A stretch of DNA of 6,282 bases from Alphaproteobacteria bacterium (GTDB lineage: Bacteria; Pseudomonadota; Alphaproteobacteria; Reyranellales; Reyranellaceae), in the NCBI GenBank assembly GCA_013290035.1, contig JABCYT010000215.1, forward strand, positions 1-6,282, written 5' to 3'. Both the position numbers and the translations under genes were made by a program. The notes below the pieces were generated by a model. The model was not told the origin of the DNA. It ran no database searches and was given only the letters and a program-made list of their open reading frames with translations. This document shows, piece by piece, positions 1 to 4,541 of the stretch. How positions within the stretch are numbered: position 1 is the stretch's first letter; each line of letters starts with the position of its first letter.

Positions 1-356
1 CTCGTTCAACCATTGTGCTTGCCGTTGTCCTGGCTGCGGGCATGGTGAACCCCGCCTCTGCCCAGAACTCTGCCTCGGCTTCAACGTCGCCCGATCTCAA
101 GGCACGTTGTGATCAGCTCATCTCATACTTCGATTACTATGGCGTAAGCCGTGGCGAGAATTCCGATGGCGCCCGGAATCACATTCGAATCGGCGCAGGT
201 ATCGATTGCCAGAAAGGCAACTATGCGGAGGGCGTGGCGGCCATGGAAGCACTCCTGAAGCAAAAGAATTTTGATGTACCGCCTGCGCCCACGGGGCTCG
301 CGCAGACGCCGGCTCCCCTCAAACCCCATGGCGAGCTGCGGCACAGTTCCCAATGA
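1..356 (+). CDS. Small exported protein of unknown function (5' end probably outside the window)
   Basis: The reading frame is open to the left edge and stops at TGA 354-356. A GTG at 15 could start it, but the frame upstream (Arg-Ser-Thr-Ile) looks like the n-region of a signal peptide, so the true start is probably just outside. Visible are a hydrophobic stretch (VLAVVLAAGM), then PASA-Q, a good signal peptidase I site near nt 62, so the mature protein of about 97 residues should be periplasmic or secreted. The mature part has two cysteines (in KARCDQL and GIDCQKG) that could form one disulfide, an aromatic cluster ISYFDYYG, a helical segment NYAEGVAAMEALLKQKNFD, and a Pro/Ala-rich tail. 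I recall similar CDQLISY...KNFDVPP proteins as 'hypothetical' in Alphaproteobacteria, but know no function. Base composition is clearly more A/T-rich than the neighbours (nt 121-180 is about 53% G+C). It converges on rpsI and may share the terminator hairpin at 366-389. Confidence 0.72.
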   Translation, partial: RSTIVLAVVLAAGMVNPASAQNSASASTSPDLKARCDQLISYFDYYGVSRGENSDGARNHIRIGAGIDCQKGNYAEGVAAMEALLKQKNFDVPPAPTGLAQTPAPLKPHGELRHSSQ

Positions 357-359
357 TGC

Positions 360-389
360 AAAAAAGAAGGGCGCCTTTCGGCGCCCTTC
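360..389 (-). terminator. Intrinsic terminator of the rplM-rpsI operon
   Basis: A perfect 10-bp stem pairs 366-375 with 380-389 around a 4-nt loop. Read on the minus strand the loop is GAAA (a stable GNRA tetraloop), and the stem is followed directly by six T residues (A360-A365 on the + strand). This is a canonical Rho-independent terminator about 40 nt past the rpsI stop. Read on the + strand the tail is only CGCTTTCTT, so it may stop the convergent small exported-protein gene less efficiently. Confidence 0.93.
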
Positions 390-394
390 GCTTT

Positions 395-422
395 CTTGCC
401 TCCCCATGAAGAGGGGAGGAAG
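395..422 (-). other. Second hairpin between the rpsI stop and the terminator
   Basis: CCTCCCC (399-405) pairs with GGGGAGG (413-419) around a 7-nt loop. CTT (395-397) can pair further with AAG (420-422) if G398 bulges. On the minus strand it begins 8 nt after the rpsI stop and lies just before the main terminator. It has no T tract, so it is more likely a 3'-end stabiliser or an auxiliary element than an independent terminator. The role is inferred from position only. Confidence 0.5.
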
Positions 423-429
423 AGAGTCC

Positions 430-918
430 TTAGCGCTTGGAGAACTGGAAGCGGCGGCGCGCCCCGGCGCGACCATATTTCTTGCGCTCGACGACGCGGC
501 TGTCGCGCGTCAGGAAGCCGCTCTGCTTCATAGCGCTGCGCAGATCCGGCTCGTACTTGGCGAGCGCCTGGGAGATGCCGTGGCGCACCGCGCCGGCCTG
601 GCCCGACAGCCCGCCGCCCGAGACGGTGGCGATCACGTCGAACTGCTCGCGGCGCTGCGTGACGTCGAACGGCTGCTGGATGACCATCTGCTGCGTGGGC
701 CGTGCGAAGTAGACCTTCTGGTCGCGGCCGTTGATGGTGATCTTGCCGGTGCCGGGCTTCACCCAGACGCGGGCGACGGCGTTCTTGCGCCGGCCCGTGG
801 CATAGGCGCGGCCCTGGGCGTCGATTTCCTTCTCGCGATGGGCGGCGGCGATCTGCGTGCCGGGCGCGGCCGGAGCGGCCTTCTTCAGTTCGGCAAAGGA
901 CGAAAGTTCGGTTGCCAT
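430..918 (-). CDS. rpsI: Small-subunit ribosomal protein uS9 (S9)
   Basis: The 162-residue protein is a component of the 30S subunit head; its basic C-terminal tail reaches the P-site tRNA anticodon region. Visible family marks are [18 protein letters not shown] (about 39-56), the ITINGRD and YFARP segments, [19 protein letters not shown] (about 100-118), and the C-terminal [14 protein letters not shown] ending in the invariant Ser-Lys-Arg. The first ~35 residues (Ala/Lys/Glu-rich) extend beyond the E. coli-length protein (about 130 aa), which is usual for Alphaproteobacteria. The ATG at 916-918 follows the rplM stop by one nucleotide (TGA-T-ATG). Its Shine-Dalgarno GAGG (+ strand 930-933) lies inside the rplM 3' end, so the two genes are translationally coupled. 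Two hairpins including a strong terminator follow at 395-422 and 360-389. Confidence 0.98.
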   Translation of the reverse strand: MATELSSFAELKKAAPAAPGTQIAAAHREKEIDAQGRAYATGRRKNAVARVWVKPGTGKITINGRDQKVYFARPTQQMVIQQPFDVTQRREQFDVIATVSGGGLSGQAGAVRHGISQALAKYEPDLRSAMKQSGFLTRDSRVVERKKYGRAGARRRFQFSKR

Positions 919-919
919 A

Positions 920-1384
920 TCAGCCGATCCTCGAATTCTTGGGGTTCATGGCGGCGACGTCGAGCTTCTCGGGCTGCTGCGCCTCGTGCTCGTGCTTGGG
1001 GCCCTTGTAGACGCGCAGGTTCTTCATCTGCGCGCGCCCCAGCGGACCGCGGGTGATCATGCGCTCGACGGCCTTGACGATGACCCGCTCCGGGAAGCGG
1101 CCTTCCAGCCGCTTGCCCAGGGTCTCGCCCTTGATGCCGCCGGGGTGGCCGGTGTGCCAGTAGAAGACTTCCCGTTCGGCCTTGCGGCCGGTCAGGCGCA
1201 CCTTCTCGGCGTTGATGACGACGACGTTGTCGCCGCAATCGATGTGCGGGGTGAAGGTCGGCTTGTGCTTGCCGCGCAGCCGCATGGCGATGATCGAGGC
1301 AAGCCGGCCCAGCACCAGCCCATCGGCGTCGATCAGCAGCCACTTCTTCTGCACGTCGGCAGTCTTGAGAGAGAAGGTTTTCAT
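920..1384 (-). CDS. rplM: Large-subunit ribosomal protein uL13 (L13)
   Basis: The 154-residue protein is an early-assembling 50S protein that binds 23S rRNA. Diagnostic segments are [18 protein letters not shown] (13-30), the [20 protein letters not shown] block (35-54), [13 protein letters not shown] (57-69), [11 protein letters not shown] (75-85) and the signature region [21 protein letters not shown] (106-126). The length fits the family (about 142-157). The frame stays open for 27 codons further upstream, but MKTFSLK is the conserved N terminus and is preceded by an AAGAAAGAG purine-rich ribosome binding site, so the ATG at 1382-1384 is the start. It is the first gene of the two-gene rplM-rpsI operon and has its own promoter at 1402-1437. 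In E. coli L13 represses this operon through the mRNA leader; here the predicted leader is only about 18 nt, so that mechanism is not evident. Confidence 0.98.
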   Translation of the reverse strand: MKTFSLKTADVQKKWLLIDADGLVLGRLASIIAMRLRGKHKPTFTPHIDCGDNVVVINAEKVRLTGRKAEREVFYWHTGHPGGIKGETLGKRLEGRFPERVIVKAVERMITRGPLGRAQMKNLRVYKGPKHEHEAQQPEKLDVAAMNPKNSRIG

Positions 1385-1401
1385 GGCTCTTTCTTCCGTG
1401 A

Positions 1402-1437
1402 GCGGGCGCTTATGGAGAGCCCGCCCATGATTGTCAA
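1402..1437 (-). promoter_or_regulatory. Promoter of rplM-rpsI
   Basis: On the minus strand there is a perfect -35 TTGACA (+ coordinates 1437-1432), a 17-nt spacer, and a -10 CATAAG (1414-1409; 4/6 to TATAAT). Transcription would start near 1402, giving a leader of about 18 nt that contains the ribosome binding site. The discriminator after the -10 is CGCCCG, all G/C, a feature associated with stringent (ppGpp) control of ribosomal promoters. An inverted repeat GCGGGC/GCCCGC (1402-1407 and 1419-1424) flanks the -10; this may be chance. The motifs are read directly; activity is inferred. Confidence 0.72.
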
Positions 1438-1445
1438 ATCGGGGG

Positions 1446-1487
1446 AAATAATTATTCTGAATCAATGATTTATGATAGCGGTATCAT
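1446..1487 (-). promoter_or_regulatory. A/T-rich palindromic island upstream of the rplM promoter (possible UP element)
   Basis: Three perfect inverted repeats lie end to end: AATAATTATT (1447-1456), AATCA-A-TGATT (1460-1470) and ATGATA-GCGG-TATCAT (1472-1487), with centres 13 to 15 nt apart. The segment is strongly A/T-rich in a G/C-rich window. The first repeat falls at about -45 to -54 from the predicted rplM start, where an RNA polymerase alpha-subunit UP element would sit. The third overlaps the thioesterase stop codon and may form a weak RNA hairpin. The function is inferred from composition and position. Confidence 0.45.
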
Positions 1488-1918
1488 TTTACCTCGCGCT
1501 TTGAGCGCGGTGGAATCGAGTAGGTCAGCGTGGCATGCGCCACTGGTTCCGTCCTGCCCTCGCTCCAGATCGTGAAGTCGCCCACGGCGAGCGCCCGGCC
1601 GAGCTTCATCAGCCTGCCTTCGCCCAGAAGGTCGGCCGGCTCGGGCTTGCGCATGAAATTGATGTTGAGGTTGGTGGTGACGGCCTGCGCCACCGGCCCG
1701 AGCCGGCCCATGAGCAGGAGGTAGAAGCTCAAATCCACCAGCCACATCAACGTCGGACCGGAGATCGTGCCACCCGGCCTGAGATGCCGCGCATGTGCGG
1801 AGAAACGCACGCGAATGGTCGTGTCGTCGAGGTGCTCGATGGTGAGTCCCCGATGACCCGCCTGCGGGAAATGCTCGTCGAGGAACTTCATGAGCTCGGC
1901 GGGCGTCATCGCCGGCAT
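1484..1918 (-). CDS. PaaI-like hotdog-fold thioesterase family protein
   Basis: The 144-residue protein has the size and pattern of a single hotdog domain, the fold of acyl-CoA and acyl-ACP thioesterases. The central-helix region is LRPGGTISGPTLMWLVDLSF (about 46-65) with Asp62 in the position of the conserved acid of the PaaI group. The usual His-Gly-Gly before that helix reads Ser-Gly-Pro here. The following strands are AVTTNLNINFMRKP (79-92), LLGEGRLMKLGRALAVGDF (97-115) and PVAHATLTYSIPP (125-137). It probably hydrolyses an acyl-CoA in the cytoplasm as a multimer; the substrate is unknown. I chose ATG 1916-1918 because GGGGAGGG lies 4-5 nt upstream; ATG 1907-1909 is the alternative. The frame runs open much further upstream, but that part is antisense to the divergent crotonase gene. 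The stop is about 100 nt before rplM, so read-through into the ribosomal operon is possible. Confidence 0.87.
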   Translation of the reverse strand: MPAMTPAELMKFLDEHFPQAGHRGLTIEHLDDTTIRVRFSAHARHLRPGGTISGPTLMWLVDLSFYLLLMGRLGPVAQAVTTNLNINFMRKPEPADLLGEGRLMKLGRALAVGDFTIWSEGRTEPVAHATLTYSIPPRSKREVK

Positions 1919-1945
1919 GACGCCCTCCCCTCGAGCCGGTACAAT
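1917..1945 (+). promoter_or_regulatory. Predicted promoter of the ECHDC3-like gene
   Basis: The -10 candidate is TACAAT (1940-1945, 5/6). It is preceded after 17 nt by ATGACG (1917-1922, 4/6 to TTGACA). Only six bases (AGGGTC) separate the -10 from the ATG at 1952, so the predicted transcription start falls on the start codon itself, which suggests a leaderless mRNA. The promoter overlaps the thioesterase start and ribosome binding site on the other strand. The 33-nt intergenic gap leaves little room for any other arrangement unless transcription begins inside the neighbouring gene. Confidence 0.5.
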
Positions 1946-1951
1946 AGGGTC

Positions 1952-2746
1952 ATGTCCACCGCTCCCAACGAACCGGTCCTGCTGCGCCGCGACGAAGGCC
2001 GGGTCGCCATCCTGACGCTCAACCGGCCGCACGCGCTTAACGCGCTCTCCGGCGAGCTTATAGACGCGCTGCAGGCGGAATTCGACAGGCTGGCGAAGGA
2101 CAAGGAGATCCGCTGCATCGTGATCGAGGCCAAGGGCCGCGCCTTCTCGTCCGGCCATGATCTGCGCGAGGTGCGCTCGACCGACGACTACGGCTTCCAC
2201 TTCGACCTCATAACGCGATGCTCGGCCATGATGATGGCGATCCGCCGTCTGCCGCAGCCGGTGATCGCCAAGGTCCAGGCCATTGCCACGGCGGCCGGTT
2301 GCCAGCTCGTCGCCGCCTGCGATCTCGCCGTCGCCTCCGCCGACGCCAAGTTCGCGACGCCGGGCGTCAATATCGGCCTGTTCTGCGGCACGCCCTCGGT
2401 GCCGCTTGGCCGCAACGTCGGCTCCAAGCGCGCGCTCGACATGCTGTTCACGGGCGAACCCATCACCGCCGAGACCGCGCTGCGCGACGGACTGCTAAGC
2501 CGCGTCGTGCCGGCGGCGGAGCTCGACAAGGCGACCATGGAGCTTGCCAGCACCATCGCCTCCAAGTCGCCGCTGGTGCTGGCCCAGGGCAAGGAGCTGT
2601 TCCACAAGCACATGGCGATGGACCTCGAGCAGGCCTACGCCTATGCGACGGCCTATATGGCCGGCGCCGTCAAGCGCGAGGACGCCAAGCTCGGCATCGA
2701 CGCCTTCGTGAACAAGCAGGGCCTGCCGGAGTGGAAGGGACGCTAG
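1952..2746 (+). CDS. ECHDC3-type enoyl-CoA hydratase/isomerase family protein lacking the hydratase glutamates
   Basis: The 264-residue crotonase-fold protein has the first oxyanion-hole/CoA motif GRAFSSGHDL (62-71) and the second motif IATAAGCQLVAACDLAVAS (111-129), then FATPGVNIGLFCGTP (134-148), LFTGEPITAETALRDGLLSRVV (165-186) and a C-terminal helical trimerisation region. In classical crotonase two glutamates act as acid/base: one in a GCEL motif and one in PE(I/L). Here these positions are Gln118 (GCQL) and Gly138 (PGV). The ATAAGCQLVA...FATPGVN.GLFC.TP pattern matches my memory of human ECHDC3 and bacterial relatives closely, so a simple 2-enoyl-CoA hydratase role is doubtful; acyl-CoA binding is likely and the reaction is unknown. 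The ATG at 1952 is the only plausible start: the family N terminus (LLRRDEGRVAILTLNRP) begins ten residues in. A short AGGG lies only 2 nt before it. It is divergent from the thioesterase gene, suggesting related acyl-CoA metabolism. Confidence 0.92.
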   Translation: MSTAPNEPVLLRRDEGRVAILTLNRPHALNALSGELIDALQAEFDRLAKDKEIRCIVIEAKGRAFSSGHDLREVRSTDDYGFHFDLITRCSAMMMAIRRLPQPVIAKVQAIATAAGCQLVAACDLAVASADAKFATPGVNIGLFCGTPSVPLGRNVGSKRALDMLFTGEPITAETALRDGLLSRVVPAAELDKATMELASTIASKSPLVLAQGKELFHKHMAMDLEQAYAYATAYMAGAVKREDAKLGIDAFVNKQGLPEWKGR

Positions 2747-2793
2747 CGCGTCCTGGCGGCTCGAGTCGCTTCTCGCCTCACGCCTCATAAGGT

Positions 2794-2832
2794 CCTCTCC
2801 GCCGCGCAGCGGCGGAGAGGCTGCCCCGGGGC
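2794..2832. repeat. GC-rich hairpin, possible dispersed intergenic (REP-like) repeat
   Basis: A perfect 12-bp stem pairs 2794-2805 (starting CCTCTCC) with 2809-2820 around a GCA loop. A 10-bp palindrome GCCCCGGGGC follows at 2823-2832. There is no T tract, so this is not a standard intrinsic terminator, although it lies about 50 nt after the ECHDC3-like gene and could stabilise or end its mRNA. The CCTCTCC...GCGCAGCG...GGAGAGG layout resembles intergenic repeats I recall in high-GC Alphaproteobacteria. Membership of a repeat family cannot be shown from one copy. Confidence 0.5.
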
Positions 2833-2849
2833 GGGTTGCCTTCTCCAAT

Positions 2850-2867
2850 TAGATGACTTGTCATCTA
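2850..2867. promoter_or_regulatory. Operator for the adjacent MarR-family regulator
   Basis: TAGATGACTTGTCATCTA is a perfect 8-2-8 inverted repeat. Symmetry continues outward as CCAA (2845-2848) and TTGG (2868-2871), offset by one extra base on the left. Size and symmetry are typical of MarR dimer sites. It covers the predicted -35 (TTGTCA, 2858-2863) of the marR-MFS transcription unit, so binding should block RNA polymerase. A degraded half-site TAGATCATC follows at 2872-2880. Confidence 0.82.
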
Positions 2868-2886
2868 TTGGTAGATCATCGATTAT
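2858..2886 (+). promoter_or_regulatory. Predicted promoter of the marR-MFS operon
   Basis: The -35 is TTGTCA (2858-2863, 5/6), the spacer 17 nt, and the -10 GATTAT (2881-2886, 4/6). The -35 lies inside the palindromic operator. Transcription is expected about 6-7 nt after the -10, on or next to the ATG at 2892. With no ribosome binding site visible, the first gene may be translated from a leaderless mRNA. Confidence 0.6.
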
Positions 2887-2891
2887 TGCGG

Positions 2892-3350
2892 ATGCCCTCC
2901 CGCAAAGCCTCCGACCGCGCCTCCTTCGGCTCCCTGCTCTCGCGCGCCGCCCGCCAATGGCGGCGCGCCGCCGATCTTCGCCTCGAACCGTTCGACCTGA
3001 CGGAGGCCACCTGGCTGCCGCTGGTCCACATCGCCCGCGCGCCCCAATCGCCCCGGCAGAAGGATCTGGCGGCGTCGATGTCGCTCGATGGCTCCTCGGT
3101 CGTGCGCCTGCTCGACAATCTCGAGGCGGCCGGCCTGATCCGGCGCAAGGAAGGCGAGACCGACCGCCGGGCCAAGATCATCCTGCTGACGCCGCGCGGC
3201 CGCGCCATCGCCGACAAGGTCGAGACGGTGGCGCGCCGGATCAGGAGCGATGCGCTGGCCGGCCTGTCCGACAAGGACATCGAGACGACGGTCCGGGTTT
3301 TGCAACATGTCTGCCGCGCGCTCGATACAACGACCGAGGTTCAGGCGTGA
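2892..3350 (+). CDS. MarR-family transcriptional regulator
   Basis: The 152-residue winged-helix repressor should act as a homodimer. An N-terminal helix (about 8-30) leads into a helix-turn-helix, SPRQKDLAASMSLDGSSVVRLLDNLEAAGLI (about 53-83), and the wing RRKEGETDRRAKIILLTPRG (84-103) with the family DxR motif (Asp91-Arg-Arg). The C-terminal helices form the dimer interface. An upstream in-frame ATG at 2853 would add 13 residues, but it lies inside the operator palindrome and upstream of the predicted -10, so ATG 2892 is preferred. No Shine-Dalgarno precedes it. The stop overlaps the GTG start of the MFS gene, so the two are coupled. By context it should repress its own operon and release DNA when it binds a small ligand, likely related to what the transporter exports. 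The ligand is unknown. Confidence 0.93.
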   Translation: MPSRKASDRASFGSLLSRAARQWRRAADLRLEPFDLTEATWLPLVHIARAPQSPRQKDLAASMSLDGSSVVRLLDNLEAAGLIRRKEGETDRRAKIILLTPRGRAIADKVETVARRIRSDALAGLSDKDIETTVRVLQHVCRALDTTTEVQA

Positions 3351-4525
3351 CCGCTCCCCTCTGGCTGCTCACGCTGATCACCTTCAGCGGCACGCTGGCC
3401 ATGCACATCTTCGTGCCGGCCCTGCCCGAGGCGGCACGCGACCTGGGCGCCAGCGTCGGCGGCATGCAGCTCACCGTCAGCGTCTACATCCTCGGTCTCG
3501 CGGTCGGCCAGCTCGCCTACGGGCCGCTCTCCGACCGCTTCGGGCGTCGGCCGGTGCTGATGGCGGGTCTCGTGCTCTATGCGAGCGCCGGCCTCGCCGC
3601 GGCGTTCGCGCCCGACGTCAACAGCCTGATCGCGGCCCGGCTCCTGCAGGCGCTTGGCGGCTGCGCCGGCCTGGTGATCGGCCGCGCCATCGTGCGCGAT
3701 ACGTCCCTCCCGCAGGAAGCGGCGCGCCGACTGGCGATGATGAACCTGATGGTCGCCATCGGACCGGGTGCCGCGCCCATCGTCGGCGGCGCGCTGGCCT
3801 CGAGCCTGGGATGGCGCTCGATCTTCTTCGCCCTGGCCCTGCTCGGCATCGCCAACCTGTTGTTCAGCTGGCGGCTCCTGCCCGAAAGCAAAGACCCCGC
3901 TTCGACAGCGAACATGTCCGCGCTGGCGCGCAACTACGGCCGCCTTCTGGTGTCGCCTGCCTTTCTGGGCTATGCGATCGGCGGCGGCTGCGCGACGACG
4001 TCGATGTATGCCTTCATCGGCGCCTCGCCCTTCATCTTCGCCCATCAGTTGCATCGCCCCACTTACGAGGTCGGCATCTACCCCGCCATCGTGCTCGCCG
4101 GCGTCTGGATCGGCAGCGTGGCCGCCACCCGCCTCATCCCGCGGCTGCCGATCGACCGCCTGGCCGTCTGGGCCAATATCCTGAGCGTGCTGGCGTCTTT
4201 CGCCTTCCTGGGCGCGGTGCTCTCGGGACACCTCTCGGTGCTGCTGGCGATCGCGCCGATGTTCGTTTTCGGCATCGGCGCGGGCGTCGCCTCCCCGGCG
4301 GCGCTCACCCAGGCGATCAGCGTCAATCCGGAGGTCATCGGCTCGGCCTCCGGCCTCTACGGATTCTCGCAGATGGGCGTGGGCGCGATCTGCACCGCGC
4401 TCGTGGGCACGGGCAGCGACCCTGCCCTCGCGGCGGCCGTCATTCTGGTCAGCGCGGGCGTGATCGGCCAGATCGCGTTCTGGATCGCGCTACACCATCG
4501 CGCGCCGGCGGTCCGCAGTTCCTGA
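3347..4525 (+). CDS. MFS exporter, Bcr/CflA-type drug resistance transporter family (DHA1)
   Basis: The 392-residue inner-membrane protein has about 12 hydrophobic helices (roughly 5-25, 42-62, 70-88, 93-112, 130-151, 157-176, 203-225, 242-262, 272-292, 296-318, 332-353, 358-381). It should work as a proton-coupled exporter. TM1 carries the FVPALPEAARDLG segment typical of the Bcr/CflA group. Motif A is GPLSDRFGRRPVL (59-71) between TM2 and TM3. GRAIVRD (112-118) follows TM4, and the TM5 antiporter motif reads GPGAAPIVGGAL (139-150). The start is GTG 3347-3349, overlapping the marR stop as GTGA, with Shine-Dalgarno GAGG at 3336-3339, 7 nt upstream. The frame is open far upstream, but that part is the shadow of marR. 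Control by the neighbouring repressor is likely. The substrate could be a toxic compound, a metabolite or an antibiotic; the sequence does not say. Confidence 0.92.
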   Translation: MTAPLWLLTLITFSGTLAMHIFVPALPEAARDLGASVGGMQLTVSVYILGLAVGQLAYGPLSDRFGRRPVLMAGLVLYASAGLAAAFAPDVNSLIAARLLQALGGCAGLVIGRAIVRDTSLPQEAARRLAMMNLMVAIGPGAAPIVGGALASSLGWRSIFFALALLGIANLLFSWRLLPESKDPASTANMSALARNYGRLLVSPAFLGYAIGGGCATTSMYAFIGASPFIFAHQLHRPTYEVGIYPAIVLAGVWIGSVAATRLIPRLPIDRLAVWANILSVLASFAFLGAVLSGHLSVLLAIAPMFVFGIGAGVASPAALTQAISVNPEVIGSASGLYGFSQMGVGAICTALVGTGSDPALAAAVILVSAGVIGQIAFWIALHHRAPAVRSS

Positions 4526-4527
4526 TC

Positions 4528-4541
4528 GCGGCTATTGCCGC
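4528..4541. other. Small hairpin at the junction of two convergent genes
   Basis: GCGGC (4528-4532) pairs with GCCGC (4537-4541) around a TATT loop. It starts 2 nt after the MFS stop and includes the stop codon of the opposing aldolase-family gene. There is no T tract. The two coding regions are only 6 nt apart, so it is the only structure available for 3'-end formation here; it may equally be chance in G/C-rich DNA. Confidence 0.25.

Noticed and set aside
430..918. N-terminal extension of uS9 as something novel
   Set aside because: An extension of this kind is normal for alphaproteobacterial uS9; it only helps to place the organism.
271..1056. Long open frame on the + strand opposite rpsI and rplM
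   Set aside because: It is antisense to two certain ribosomal protein genes, Arg/Ala-rich with no domain pattern, and is explained by G/C-rich codon bias. The same applies to the frames at 437-712, 857-1468 and 1182-1430.
885..1343. Open frame on the minus strand overlapping rplM
   Set aside because: It is a shifted frame of rplM; the composition is almost entirely Arg, Ala, Gly and His and shows no family signature.
1535..1951. Upstream extension of the ECHDC3-like frame
   Set aside because: It runs antisense through the thioesterase gene, is not crotonase-like, and the family N terminus begins just after ATG 1952.
1931..1975. Minus-strand promoter for the thioesterase (TATTGT with TTGGGA upstream)
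   Set aside because: Both hexamers match only 4 of 6 positions and the -10 candidate is the reverse side of the better TACAAT box, so it is not supported well enough to annotate.
1919..2200. Upstream extension of the thioesterase frame
   Set aside because: These codons are antisense to the ECHDC3-like gene. A good ribosome binding site precedes ATG 1918, and the hotdog domain needs no extra N terminus.
2794..2820. Intrinsic terminator for the ECHDC3-like gene
   Set aside because: The stem is strong but is followed by CTGCCCCGGGG instead of a T tract, so I list it as a hairpin/repeat and not as a terminator.
2858..3346. Upstream extension of the MFS frame through marR
   Set aside because: It is the out-of-frame shadow of marR. 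The transporter's first helix begins right after GTG 3347, which has a proper Shine-Dalgarno.
3341..4231. Long minus-strand frame opposite the MFS gene
   Set aside because: The product is hydrophilic and Gln/Gly/Arg/Asp-rich, as expected from the reverse complement of membrane-protein codons; there is no start signal or domain.
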